A DNA stretch of 64,000 nt from Collinsella sp. An307 (GTDB lineage: Bacteria; Actinomycetota; Coriobacteriia; Coriobacteriales; Coriobacteriaceae), in NCBI RefSeq assembly GCF_002161805.1, contig NZ_NFIP01000001.1, positions 310,001 to 374,000 of the forward strand, written 5' to 3'. The notes beneath the pieces are model-generated. The model was not told the origin of the DNA. It saw nothing but the letters and a program-made list of their open reading frames with translations, and ran no database searches. Position numbers and translations under genes: made by a program. Every line of letters starts with the position of its first letter. The stretch's first letter is position 1. Below are positions 49,232-58,270 of the stretch, piece after piece.

Positions 49232-51006
49232 TTAAGCCTCCTTTCCTGCGGCAACGTCTTCATCTTGGGCGGCGTGGACGTCAAAGTCGCCCGTGCCTTC
49301 CGCCTGAGACTCAAAGACGCTGCGGTAGATTTCGTTCGTCGCAACGAGCTCGTCATGCGTACCCACGGCGTTCACGCGGCCGCCGCTCATGACAACGATG
49401 CGGTCGGCGTCCTCAACGCTCGAGATGCGCTGGGCGATGATGATCTTGGTGGTGTCGGGGATGTAGGTCGTGAAGGCGGCGCGGATGCGCGCGTCGGTGG
49501 CGGTGTCCACGGCAGAGGTAGAGTCGTCGAGAATCAGCACCTTCGGGCGCTTGAGCAGGGCGCGCGCGATGCAGAGGCGCTGCTTCTGCCCACCCGAGAA
49601 ATTGACGCCGCCGCGTTCCACACGGGCGTTGAGGCCGTCCGACAGGCGCTCGACAAACTCGTCAGCTCCGGCGGCTCGGCAGGCGTCCATGAGCTCCTCG
49701 TCAGTGGCGTTCTCGTTGCCCCACCGGAGGTTCTCGGCAATCGTGCCGGAGAAGAGCACATTTTTCTGCAGAACGACCGAGACCGCATCGCGAAGCTCGG
49801 TGAGGTCGTAGGAGCGCATGTCGACGCCGCCGACCTTGACCTATCCCTCGGTCGCATCGTACAGGCGGCTGAGCAGCGAAACCAAGCTCGACTTGCCCGA
49901 ACCCGTGCCGCCGATGATGCCGATGGTCTCGCCGGAGGCGATGAGCAGGTCGATGTCCTCGAGCACGTTCTCGCCGTCGCCGGTGGCATAGGCAAAGCTC
50001 ACATGGTCGAAGTCGATCTGCCCGTTGGCGACGGGGAGACGGGCTCTGCCGGGTCGTGGATATCCGGCACCTCGTCGAGTGCCTGCGCGATGCGGTGCGC
50101 GCTCGCCATGCTCATGGTGATCATGACGGCGATCATGGAGAGCATCATGAGGCTCATGAGCATCTGCGACGCGTAAGAGAAGTCGCTCGTCAGCTGCCCT
50201 GTGGTCATGGTGCCGCCAACCACGAAATGCGCATCCAGCCACGATACGGCGATGATGCAGCTGTTGATGGCGATCATCATCACAGGGTTGTTGAGCGCGA
50301 CGATGCCCTCGGCGCGCACAAAGAGGCGATAGAGCTTGTTGGCCGCCTTGTGGAAGCGCTCCTTCTCGTACGCCTCGCGCACAAAGGCCTTCACGACGCG
50401 GATAGCACCGACGTTTTCCTGCACGCTCGCATTGAGGTCATCGTAGGTGTCGAAGACCTTGTTGAAGGTGCGCGTGGCGTTAGAGACGATGAGGGTGAAG
50501 GCGATGGCGAGGAAGATCGCCGCGACGATGATGACCGGGGAGAGTTCGGTCGAGATGGAGAGGAACATCACGAGGCTCGATACGAGCATGACCGGCGTGC
50601 GCACGGCGATGCGCAGAAGCATGAGCGCGGCGTTCTGGATGTTGGTGACGTCTGTGGTCATGCGCGTCACGAGGCCGGCGGTCGAGAACTTGTCGATGTT
50701 GCCAAACGAATAGGTCTGTACCTTGTCGAAGATGGCCTCGCGCAGGCTGCAGGCGTAGCCGGTCGCCGCCGTGGCAGAGAAGTACCCCGCAAGAAGACCG
50801 AAACCGAGGCTCAAAAACGCCATGACGAGCATGACCCCGCCATAGAAGAAGATAGCGTCCATATCGCCCGCCTCGATACCGCGGTCGATGAGATGCGCGG
50901 TGATGAAGGGGATGAATACCTCCATGACCACCTCGCCGACTGTGCCTATGACAGACAGCACGGCGTCGCGCTTGTAGAGCGCAAACGGCGCAAAGAGTTT
51001 TCGCAT
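49232..51006 (-). pseudogene. ABC exporter half-transporter (subunit B), frameshifted and TAG-interrupted
   Basis: The start is ATG 51006 (RBS GAAGGAAGC). The membrane domain is intact to DEVPDIHDPAEP. One base is missing near 50034 in a CCCC run, after which PVANGQIDFDHVSFAY continues in another frame. A TAG at 49843-49841 then interrupts YDATEG-VKVGGVDM. The nucleotide-binding domain has GGTGSGKSS, FSGGQKQR and LILDDSTSAVD; Asp replaces the catalytic Glu. This marks the degenerate site of heterodimeric exporters (TmrAB/LmrCD-like), so subunits A and B formed one pump. Two independent lesions indicate decay. Substrate unknown; the divergent LysR gene probably controlled it. Confidence 0.87.
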
Positions 51007-51105
51007 GCTTCCTTCGTTTACATTCGCTCGAAATTCATACGTTGGTAGTATGGCCCTGAACAACGATAATCAAAACGTCTATATTGCTATTATTGATAGA
51101 ACCTG

Positions 51106-51120
51106 TTTATCAGAGATAAA
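51106..51120. promoter_or_regulatory. palindrome in the divergent LysR/ABC promoter region
   Basis: TTTATC-AGA-GATAAA is a perfect 6-bp inverted repeat just before the LysR start (51131), in a 124-bp AT-rich gap between divergent genes. Placement and T-N11-A layout fit a LysR-type binding site. Confidence 0.55.
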
Positions 51121-51130
51121 AAGTGCTGCT

Positions 51131-52058
51131 GTGAACACGTTTCAGCTCTCGTGCTTTGTCGAGGTTGCCGCTACGCTCAACTTCTCTCAGGCGGCAAAGA
51201 ACCTTGGCGTTTCGCAACCGGCGGTGAGCCATCAGATTAAGGCGCTGGAGGACGAGCTTGGAGCGACTCTTGTCTCCCGGTCGACGCGAACCGTGTCGCT
51301 AACCGATGAGGGATTGCAATTACTGAGTTACGCAAATGACATTCTTTACCTTGCGGTACGCGGGTCGCGTCTGGTCTCCCGCAGCCACGCGTCGGCTACG
51401 CGCACATTGAGCATCGGTGTTCACGGCGGTATCGAGGCGATCGCCCTAGCGCCCGTGCTGCGTGGCCTTATCGAGGCGGAGCCCGATGTGACGCCCGATG
51501 TGCGCGTGGCCCCACACTCGGCATTGCTTAACATGCTCGAGAGCGGCACGCTCGATGTGGTGCTCGAGTACCGCGACCCGGCGGGAGCACCGGCCTCTGC
51601 CACCGTCTTCAAGCGAATCGCGGAGTCGCCGGCAGCTCTTATCTGCACGCATGATCATCCGTTTGCCCAGCGTGATAAGATTGACGCTGACGAGATCAAG
51701 CGCGCGGGACGTATTGCAATCTGCAGCCCTCATGCGTCACTTGCCGCAATCGATACGCTCCAGCGCAAGGTACTCGGGCACGTGAAGTCCGGAGGACGTC
51801 ATCATGTGCTCCGGCGTGGAGCCTACCGTTGCCCTTACAGCAGCAGGCGTTGCCGTTGCCGTACTCCCCAACATACCGGACATGACCGGCCAGGGTATCT
51901 ACGCGATTCCGGTGGAGGGCATTCCCGGTGTGGTCTTTGGCGTGCGCGTGCGGCGCGGACGATTATCGCCCGTGCTCAATGCCTTTATACGTGTGCTTTC
52001 TGCTGAGGCGGCGCGAAGTGCCAGAGCGGCGCGCGGCGTCAGCGCTCCATCTTTGTGA
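51131..52058 (+). pseudogene. LysR-family regulator, frameshifted
   Basis: The start is GTG 51131. The N-terminal winged helix is complete (FVEVAATLNFSQAAKNLGVSQPAVSHQIKALEDELG), and so is the first part of the effector domain. Near 51783-51800 a net +1 shift occurs: the product continues as SPEDVIMCSGVEPTVALTAAGVAVAVLPNIP in the next frame, to a stop at 52058. Read together they give a normal LysR protein of about 309 aa. As it stands, the effector domain loses its last 90 residues and gains a basic nonsense tail. It is divergent from the ABC exporter pair, which is also broken. The final 20 bp overlap the convergent MBL gene. A sequencing error cannot be excluded. Confidence 0.85.
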
Positions 52059-52698
52059 CGACTTTGATGGAGGGGTCCACCTTTGAGGCAAACACCTCAG
52101 CATCCTCAAAGCTGCCGACGATGTTGCCATAGTGCGTGGGTATGGCGGCCTGCGGACGAATGGCGTTCACAAAGGAGGCAGCCTGATGCGGGTCCATGGT
52201 ATACGTACCGCCGATGGGGATGATGGCGACGTCGCAGCTCACCTGATCAATGTCGTCGTTCTCGTCCGTGTCGCCCGCAACGTAGTAGCGAACGCCGCCG
52301 ATGGTGACAACGTAGCCGAGCCAGTTGCGCTCCTGCGGGTGCTTCTCCAAGCGCGCAGGATCGGTATTGTAGGAGGGGACGGCGAGGACGGTGGCACCGT
52401 CAAGCTCGAGCTCATCGCCCGGGGCAAGGAGGTGCGTCTTTGCCGCGCCGAGGGCGGCGACCTCCCCAGCGATTGTGGCAGGGGCGATGACCTCGGTCTT
52501 CTCGTTCATGACGCGCTCGGCGTCTTTGGGGGAGAGGTGATCGTAGTGGGGGTGCGTAATGAAGAGGTAGCGTGCGTCGTGCGCGGCGTCGGCATCTGTA
52601 AGGTCGAAGGGATCGAAATAGAGGGCGCCTCCGTTGGGGAGTGCGATGCGGACGGCGCTGTGCGTGATGACACGGATGTTATCGAGATTCATGCTCAT
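52039..52698 (-). CDS. MBL-fold metal-dependent hydrolase (UlaG/YtkL-like)
   Basis: 219 aa beta-lactamase-fold hydrolase. The metal-binding HxHxDH motif appears as THPHYDHLSP near residue 49. Further ligands are suggested by YVAGDTDENDDID and by the C-terminal PTHYGNIVG. This pattern matches the small UlaG-like, UPF0173-type proteins, often called L-ascorbate-6-phosphate lactonase homologues, whose true substrates are mostly unknown. The RBS AAGGAAG precedes ATG 52698, and a second ATG follows two codons later. Convergent with the LysR remnant. Confidence 0.88.
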   Translation of the reverse strand: MSMNLDNIRVITHSAVRIALPNGGALYFDPFDLTDADAAHDARYLFITHPHYDHLSPKDAERVMNEKTEVIAPATIAGEVAALGAAKTHLLAPGDELELDGATVLAVPSYNTDPARLEKHPQERNWLGYVVTIGGVRYYVAGDTDENDDIDQVSCDVAIIPIGGTYTMDPHQAASFVNAIRPQAAIPTHYGNIVGSFEDAEVFASKVDPSIKVVTKMER

Positions 52699-52746
52699 GC
52701 AACTTCTTCCTTTTGAGTCCTTGGCAGATGCTTTGTGTATACCCGG

Positions 52747-53661
52747 TCACCAGTCACTCGTGAGGTCAACGGACAGGTGCGCGCCGGTCGCGTCGCTCCA
52801 GTCCTCCTCGTCAGAGGTCCAGAAGGCACCGCTAATATAGGCACCGTCTGAGCTGCCGAGCTCATCGGGGTTCATGATGATCTCCTCATACACAGAACCC
52901 GAGAGGAATGCTTGGCGAAGGGGCGCGGGAATCTCTGCATAGGTAGCGAGGCCGGGGACCTCGAGGGGGATGACGAGGCTCTGCACCACCTCATGCATGC
53001 GGTCGAGGTCGCTCTGTGCTTGCTCGAGATTCTCCTCCAAGGTAAGGTCGCGCTGTATATCGAGGTGGTAGTCGACCTCAAACACAACGCCCTCGTTGTC
53101 GACGCTCATGCAGGCTTCTGAGTTGTTGTCCCAATCGTCGGCGTACAGTTGGCAGTATACGGTGTAACCCTGAGCATCGTGGACATCGGCAGCGTCAGCT
53201 CCTATTACATAAAAACCTGCCTGCTCAAACGCATTGCTGATAATCCCGATCGTCTCCTGCGCTTTTTCCTGCTCGCCATGCATGCTTGCAGACCTGCTTG
53301 CATACCGCACGCCGTAGGTCGCAATAAGGACGATGCTCAGGCAAAGTACGAACAGAATGCGGTCTCGTTTGGCGCGCTTTCTTGATGCGGCGTCCCGAAG
53401 ATGAGAGAGCGCATCGCTGCCGTGTCGGAATATCCAGATGAAGCGACAAACGAGCACCGTGACAACGAGAATGAGAAGAATCCAGACGATCCAGCCCGGG
53501 GTAAACGGAGCGCCCGAATGGAACACGAGGTCGTCGAGCATGTTCAGGAAAAGGAACTCGGCGCTGAGTATCAGGATGACCGCAAATCCAAAGAGGAATT
53601 CTCCCAACGCGTTCAGCATGTCCTGCCGGCGCATCTGGTCGCGCGCGTTATCTGTAGCCAT
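52747..53661 (-). CDS. membrane-anchored protein of unknown function
   Basis: 304 aa. The start chosen is ATG 53661 (RBS GGGGAGAGGTG). Three hydrophobic segments lie at about residues 15-40, 57-80 and 104-122. They are followed by an extracytoplasmic acidic domain of about 180 residues without cysteine-rich or catalytic motifs that I recognise. Charged segment ASRKRAKRDR lies on the cytoplasmic side between helices 2 and 3. It is encoded on the same strand as the MBL gene, 49 bp before it, and is divergent from the next membrane protein. No family is assigned. Confidence 0.7.
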   Translation of the reverse strand: MATDNARDQMRRQDMLNALGEFLFGFAVILILSAEFLFLNMLDDLVFHSGAPFTPGWIVWILLILVVTVLVCRFIWIFRHGSDALSHLRDAASRKRAKRDRILFVLCLSIVLIATYGVRYASRSASMHGEQEKAQETIGIISNAFEQAGFYVIGADAADVHDAQGYTVYCQLYADDWDNNSEACMSVDNEGVVFEVDYHLDIQRDLTLEENLEQAQSDLDRMHEVVQSLVIPLEVPGLATYAEIPAPLRQAFLSGSVYEEIIMNPDELGSSDGAYISGAFWTSDEEDWSDATGAHLSVDLTSDW

Positions 53662-53837
53662 TGACGCACCTCTCCCCGTGGCGAGTGTCACGACCATTGT
53701 ACGGTACTGTCGCGTTTTTAAACGATGCTAGTGGTTGCGTCCGTTCCACTTGCGTTTCAAACCGCCTGTGGAGCTGTTCTGGTGTATTAGGAGCCTATAT
53801 AATCGTTGCGTTCTGTCACGTAGGAAGGGAAACCGCT

Positions 53838-54455
53838 GTGGAACTCGTTTTGCTCTATATCGCGGCGAACGTCGCAATCGGTGCGGCTGCGTGCTTCTTT
53901 GGTAAGCGACTGTTCTACGTCGTGCTCGGCATCCTTGTGTTTGTGGGTGTCTTCAACGTTGCCCTTACCGCAGGTGACGGCTCCCCGGTCGCGTTCGGTA
54001 TCGCGGCGGCCCTGGGCGTCGGCGCGGCGCTTCTCTCGCGTTTTGCCTACAAGGCCGGCGTGTTTCTGATTGGCGCCTTCGCGGGTGCGGCGCTTGGCTT
54101 TCTCATCTCCATGCTGCTGCCGGGGGAGGCGTCGTCCTATCTCATCGTCATCATGCTTGTCGCAGCTGTGCTCGTGGGGTGTGCGGCGCTGCGCTGGTGC
54201 GACCTTTTCATTCGGCTCGGTACCGCCTACGCGGGAGCAACCCTTTTGGCCACCAATGGGCTTGCCCTGCTGACCAAGTGGGTCGCGCTCGCTGATATTG
54301 CGATGCCCGGATACCCTGCAGAGACGTTTGAGGAGCTGTCCGCCTACATTTCCGGCCCCTTCTCTGAGGCAAACGCTCAGACGCTCCTTATTGCCATAAT
54401 CGTTCTTACCATTGCCGGCTTCATCGTCCAGAAGAAAACGGCAAAGGACGCTTAG
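53838..54455 (+). CDS. DUF4203/TMEM198-like polytopic membrane protein
   Basis: 205 aa with about seven closely packed, Gly/Ala-rich helices (FGKRLFYVVLGILVFVGVFNVAL, YKAGVFLIGAFAGAALGFLISML). This is the pattern of the DUF4203/TMEM198 group, whose function in bacteria is unknown. The start chosen is GTG 53838 behind AGGAAGG; the frame is open about 59 codons upstream, but that part is not membrane-like and would overlap the divergent gene's start. It ends 106 bp before the XRE-SOR gene. Confidence 0.7.
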   Translation: MELVLLYIAANVAIGAAACFFGKRLFYVVLGILVFVGVFNVALTAGDGSPVAFGIAAALGVGAALLSRFAYKAGVFLIGAFAGAALGFLISMLLPGEASSYLIVIMLVAAVLVGCAALRWCDLFIRLGTAYAGATLLATNGLALLTKWVALADIAMPGYPAETFEELSAYISGPFSEANAQTLLIAIIVLTIAGFIVQKKTAKDA

Positions 54456-54561
54456 GGCGGACGCGTACCTACGGTCCGTAGGTAGCGTGCGGCGGGGGAG
54501 TCCCGCATACTCTGACGGCAGGGCGGCAACGATGCGTCGCAGATCAACCGGTAGAGGGCCT

Positions 54562-55173
54562 ATGGGAACCTATATCACGGCAGATACCATCAAAGTTCTG
54601 CGAGAGAAGCGCGCGCTTACGCAGCGGGCTCTTGCCGAGGCAGTCGGCGTGACGGATAAGGCGGTATCGAAGTGGGAGTCGGGGCGCGGCCTTCCCGATA
54701 TCTCACTTGTAGAGCCACTTGCTGCTGCGCTTGGTGTCTCGGTGGCTGAGCTTCTCACCGGCGAGGTGCGCCGGAACGCCAATCGGGCGGGCAATCCCTT
54801 GCGCGCTAAGTTCTACGTCTGTCCCATCTGCGGCAACGTGGTGTACGCCTTTGGAGAGGGAGCGTTCTCGTGCTGTGGTGTTAATCTGGTTCCGCTTGAG
54901 GCGGAAGAGCCCGATGGGGAGCACTGCATCAAAGTCGAGCGTGTAGAGGACGAGTGGTACGTTACGCTCGACCATCCTATGACGAAGGACCACTTCCTCA
55001 CGTTCTTCGCCTATGTCGCCCCAGACGGCGTCACGATCAAGAAGCTCTATCCCGAGCAGGAGGCAGGCGCGCGCTTTCGTATAGGGATGTCGGGCGTCAT
55101 CTATGCTTGCTGCAACCGTCACGGCCTCTTTCGCGTGCCCACGCCAAAGCACGTTCTGCACGCTCGTCCCTAG
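54562..55173 (+). CDS. XRE-type regulator fused to desulfoferrodoxin (superoxide reductase) domain
   Basis: 203 aa. Residues 5-65 are a classic XRE HTH (LREKRALTQRALAEAVGVTDKAVSKWESGRGLPDISLVEPLAAALGVSVAELL). Residues 84-196 read as a two-iron desulfoferrodoxin. Cys87, Cys90, Cys104 and Cys105 match the Fe(SCys)4 centre. His121, His138 (HPM), His144, Cys184 and His187 (CCNRHGLF) match the catalytic iron site. The lysine that normally precedes the first His in superoxide reductases is Glu120 here. It could be an iron- or superoxide-sensing repressor rather than an enzyme. RBS is weak (GTAGAGGG). Neighbours give no target hint. Domain reading is strong; the sensing role is inferred. Confidence 0.85.
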   Translation: MGTYITADTIKVLREKRALTQRALAEAVGVTDKAVSKWESGRGLPDISLVEPLAAALGVSVAELLTGEVRRNANRAGNPLRAKFYVCPICGNVVYAFGEGAFSCCGVNLVPLEAEEPDGEHCIKVERVEDEWYVTLDHPMTKDHFLTFFAYVAPDGVTIKKLYPEQEAGARFRIGMSGVIYACCNRHGLFRVPTPKHVLHARP

Positions 55174-55378
55174 TCGCTGTCATACGATAACAAGCCATCT
55201 GCCTGCGCCTCGCAACTGTGGGGCGCTTTTTGGTTGCCTGAATCTTGCTCATTTGCGTACCGGCGGTTGGTAGAATGGCAGTGCGCGCCACCCTAGACTT
55301 TTTGGTGCCGGCAAGATTGATACGAACATCCGGAGGCGCTGCGGCGCTGCGCCCCGGGCTCGACAGAGAGGCACCATT

Positions 55379-56440
55379 ATGAGTTTCCGCAACAACCTTC
55401 AACATCTGCGCGCCGAGCGCAATATGACTCAAGAGCAACTGGCCATGCTTCTTGGCGTATCTCGCCAAAGCGTCACGAAGTGGGAGGCTGAGCGGACGAC
55501 GCCGGAGCTCGACAAGCTTCTTAAGATGTGTCAGATTTTCGGCTGTACGCTCGATGACCTTGTGTCGGGAGATCTCACTGCCCGCGCCGCTGCCTCGGAC
55601 ACCACCGATGAACAGGCGTTTCCCCATGCAGTGCCGCAAGTGCCCGCAGGTCCTCCGCAGGATATCTGCGGGTATGAGGAACACCAGCTCAAACTGGCGT
55701 GGAAGGTCCCCACAGGTGTCGCGATAATCCTTTTGGGCATCGCTTTGGGACTGCTCTTCGAGGGCTCGGTCGAGCTCGCCTCATGGAGCGGTCGCGATGG
55801 ACTTTTCGTGATTATCGTGCTTCTGGGCGTCCTCGCCGGGCTTGCCTTCCTTGTTCCGGCAGGGATGGATCATGCGGCGTTCCAGAAAGCCCATCCCTTT
55901 GTGGAGGACTTCTACACCGACGAGGATCGCGCAGCCGCCCGCAAGGCGTTTTCGACTTCGCTTATCGCGGGGGTCGCCTTCATTATCGCGGGCATCGGTG
56001 CGCTGCTTATGCTCGAGAAGTCAGCTGAGAACTGGGCGCTCTTCTTCCTCATGTTCTTTATCGCTTTGGGCGTGTGGTGGATTATCCGCGGTGGCATGCT
56101 GCTCGGTCGCACAAACGTTGCTGAGTACAATAAAAGCGTGGGCGAGGACCTTGAGGTAGAGGAAATCATGAGCCTCAAGGTCGATGAGGAGCGGCGCGCA
56201 GCCCTGCTTACGCAGAAGCGCCGCGGTAGCAAGCTCGGGGCGGTCTGCGGTGCCATCATGATTCTGTCTACCATCGTGGGATTGGGACTCTTGTTCGCCC
56301 CTGTGCTCACGTCGGCAAATCCGGATGAGTTTGAGCCGTTGGGCACGTCCGCCGCTTGGTTTTGGGTTGCTTGGCCCATTGGCGGCATGCTTTGTGGCAT
56401 CGTGACGCTTCTCTGGGAGGCTTTCGGACAGAACGAGTAA
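55379..56440 (+). CDS. membrane-bound XRE-type regulator
   Basis: 353 aa. The N-terminal HTH (LRAERNMTQEQLAMLLGVSRQSVTKWEAERTTPELDKLLKMCQIFGCTLDDLVSGD) is joined by a short linker to six predicted membrane helices (about 103-123, 130-155, 190-215, 220-245, 290-315, 325-347). Such HTH-membrane fusions are common in gut Firmicutes and Actinobacteria and probably respond to envelope state, with DNA binding at the membrane. RBS GAGAGGC precedes ATG 55379. It follows the XRE-SOR gene by 205 bp and is probably monocistronic. Targets unknown. Confidence 0.8.
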   Translation: MSFRNNLQHLRAERNMTQEQLAMLLGVSRQSVTKWEAERTTPELDKLLKMCQIFGCTLDDLVSGDLTARAAASDTTDEQAFPHAVPQVPAGPPQDICGYEEHQLKLAWKVPTGVAIILLGIALGLLFEGSVELASWSGRDGLFVIIVLLGVLAGLAFLVPAGMDHAAFQKAHPFVEDFYTDEDRAAARKAFSTSLIAGVAFIIAGIGALLMLEKSAENWALFFLMFFIALGVWWIIRGGMLLGRTNVAEYNKSVGEDLEVEEIMSLKVDEERRAALLTQKRRGSKLGAVCGAIMILSTIVGLGLLFAPVLTSANPDEFEPLGTSAAWFWVAWPIGGMLCGIVTLLWEAFGQNE

Positions 56441-56526
56441 GTCTCCTTCTTCGATAACGCGGTGCAAGCTTCCTCTGACGTTACAAAGTGTGCAACGTAC
56501 TATGGCATGTAACAAGAGGAGGATGT

Positions 56527-57096
56527 ATGGCAACACGCGAGATTGATATCACGACCCGTAAACATCTGGATATCTACGTGAACCCTCAGCGGCAGCGCCT
56601 TCTGCACGAGATGCAGCTGATCGTGCGTCCTGCGACGTGCGAAGAGCTCGCAGACGCCATGGGCATCTCCGCCTCATCCGTCACGCACCATATGAAAAAG
56701 TTGGAAGAGCTAGGGTTGGTTGAGCTCGACCATACCGAGGTTGTGCGCGGCATCAATGCGCGGTATTGGCGGGCTGTTCCCGCTCAGGTGAACCTGCGTA
56801 TGGACGACGGTGACGATCTTAGGGAAGTGAAAGAGCTCGTTGTCGACTATCTGAACCAGCGCGTGTTCGAGGGGCTTCGAGCTTACGTCTCGTCCGGCGC
56901 TGCGGCCCGCGATAAGGAGCTCGGGCGGGCGCGCGGTGAGCTGCGGGCGGGCGTCATCTACCTTACCGAAGACGATGCCCGGGCATTCCGGCAGATGGTT
57001 GACGAGTTCATCGATGCGCACGATGCCCCCACGGAAGGTGCCGTCCCCTGGGAGGTTAGCATCGGTTGCTATCCGCACCGGAGTGAATCGGCTTAG
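56527..57096 (+). CDS. ArsR-type winged-helix regulator
   Basis: 189 aa. The start is ATG 56527 behind AAGAGGAGG. The helix-turn-helix (TCEELADAMGISASSVTHHMKKLEELGLVELDHTEVVRGINARYWR) is of ArsR/helix-turn-helix_20 type. The C-terminal part (about 95-189) is helical with no metal-binding cysteine motif, so it senses something other than metals. It lies 64 bp before a broken MFS efflux-like gene, the usual regulator-transporter pair, which it probably controlled. Confidence 0.85.
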   Translation: MATREIDITTRKHLDIYVNPQRQRLLHEMQLIVRPATCEELADAMGISASSVTHHMKKLEELGLVELDHTEVVRGINARYWRAVPAQVNLRMDDGDDLREVKELVVDYLNQRVFEGLRAYVSSGAAARDKELGRARGELRAGVIYLTEDDARAFRQMVDEFIDAHDAPTEGAVPWEVSIGCYPHRSESA

Positions 57097-57159
57097 GTAT
57101 CGCTAGAGAACAGCTGAATAGATCTGTTGCAAGCCTGCTGTGGGGAGGGTGGTATCGCT

Positions 57160-58171
57160 ATGTCAAATGGTCATCTGAAGGAGCGTGCTGATAATGTGCC
57201 CTTATCGATTCTTCCGATGAGTCACGTGCTCGTGTTTTTGACGATGTATGTTGCAGGCGGCCTCTCGGTTCCGGTGCTGTCGCTTATGCTGATCGCGCGC
57301 GGGGCGACGGTCGAATTGCTACCCATCTCGATCGGTATTACGCTTGCCGTCACCTGTGCGTTTGAGGTCCCAAGTGGCGTTATATCGGATGTCTTGGGCG
57401 GGCGCGAGACTTGCCGCCCTAGATGGCCTGAATGGGCGCCTTGCGTTGCTGGAGACGGCGGGTACCGCTACAGGCGGATTGCTCGGCGGCATGATTGCGG
57501 CGCTCGACGGCACTTACGTGCTGCTTATTGTGTCTGTTGTTTTCCTCTCCCTAACATCTCTTGCGGGGGCCGTGATTGTCTTTCCAAGAGATGTGCGATG
57601 GGTTGGGGCGGGAATGCGAGAGGGTTTGCGCGCGGAGCTTGCCGCTATCGCTGCAATGGCGAAGCGCCCCGGCGATGTCAGGCTCGTGGTCGCGCTCTCG
57701 GTGTCGGCCGGTGTCGCCATGGTGACGCTCGAGACATATTGGCAGCTCGATCTCTTGGCGCTGATGGGTGACTCATGGGAATGGGTGCTGGGGATCGTGA
57801 GCTGCCTTGGTATGGTGATGGCTTCGGTGGGCAGCGCCTGCGCTATGCGCTGCGGTGGTCTTGCCGAGGAATTCTTTAGGGGGCAGGGGAGGCGTGGCCT
57901 GTACATCGTCCTGCACGCATCGATTCTCGTCGTGCTTGGTGCGCTCGCACTTGCGACATCTGCGGCGATGTTTGTGGGACTTTATACGCTCATGTACCTT
58001 TTGCTCGGTGCCCGCAGCGTTATCGAGCAGACGCTGCTACACAACGCGGTTTCATCGCAGGAACGATCGGGTATGGCGTCGGTGCAGTCGGTCGCCATTC
58101 GAGGCGGCGGCGTGCTCTCGTCCGCTGTAGGAAGCCCCCTTGTGCTGTTAGTCGGGTTAAGCGGAGTTTAG
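57160..58171 (+). pseudogene. MFS transporter, internally deleted and frameshifted
   Basis: The start is ATG 57160 behind GGGGAGGGTG. The first two helices (LPMSHVLVFLTMYVAGGLSVPVLSLML, then CAFEVPSGVISDVLGG) are in one frame. At about 57400 the sequence passes to another frame at ARLAALDGLNGRLALLETAGTATGGLLGG, which matches the fifth-helix region of MFS carriers, so roughly 60 residues (helices 3-4) are missing. The rest continues to GGGVLSSAVGSPLVLLVGLSGV and stops early, without a final helix. Not functional. It forms a remnant pair with the preceding ArsR-type gene. Confidence 0.85.
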
Positions 58172-58205
58172 ATGGCACTCGCCGTCATTTCCGTGGCTCC
58201 TATAA

Positions 58206-58240
58206 TTACAATGATGCTGAATCTGCGATATAATTCAGCA
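58206..58240 (+). promoter_or_regulatory. abiE promoter overlapped by an inverted-repeat operator
   Basis: TTACAA (58206-58211) and a perfect TATAAT (58229-58234) are spaced by exactly 17 bp. TGCTGAAT (58215-58222) and ATTCAGCA (58233-58240) form a perfect 8-bp inverted repeat that straddles the -10. AbiEi-type antitoxins repress their own promoter by binding inverted repeats, so this is a likely operator. Confidence 0.8.
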
Positions 58241-58270
58241 TAGGTGTTCACCGCTGGGAGGGGTGTTGCC

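Noticed and set aside
49061-49843. TAG recoding or amber suppression to explain two in-frame TAG codons
   Set aside because: Several intact genes in the window end at TAG (GH36, tig, folE), no suppressor tRNA is seen, and subunit B also has a frameshift; decay or sequence error is simpler.
47639-50176. Plus-strand open frames of 277 and 549 aa opposite the ABC exporter genes
   Set aside because: They are mirror frames of the ABC genes. His/Asp/Glu-rich low-complexity sequence, no motif, no start signal.
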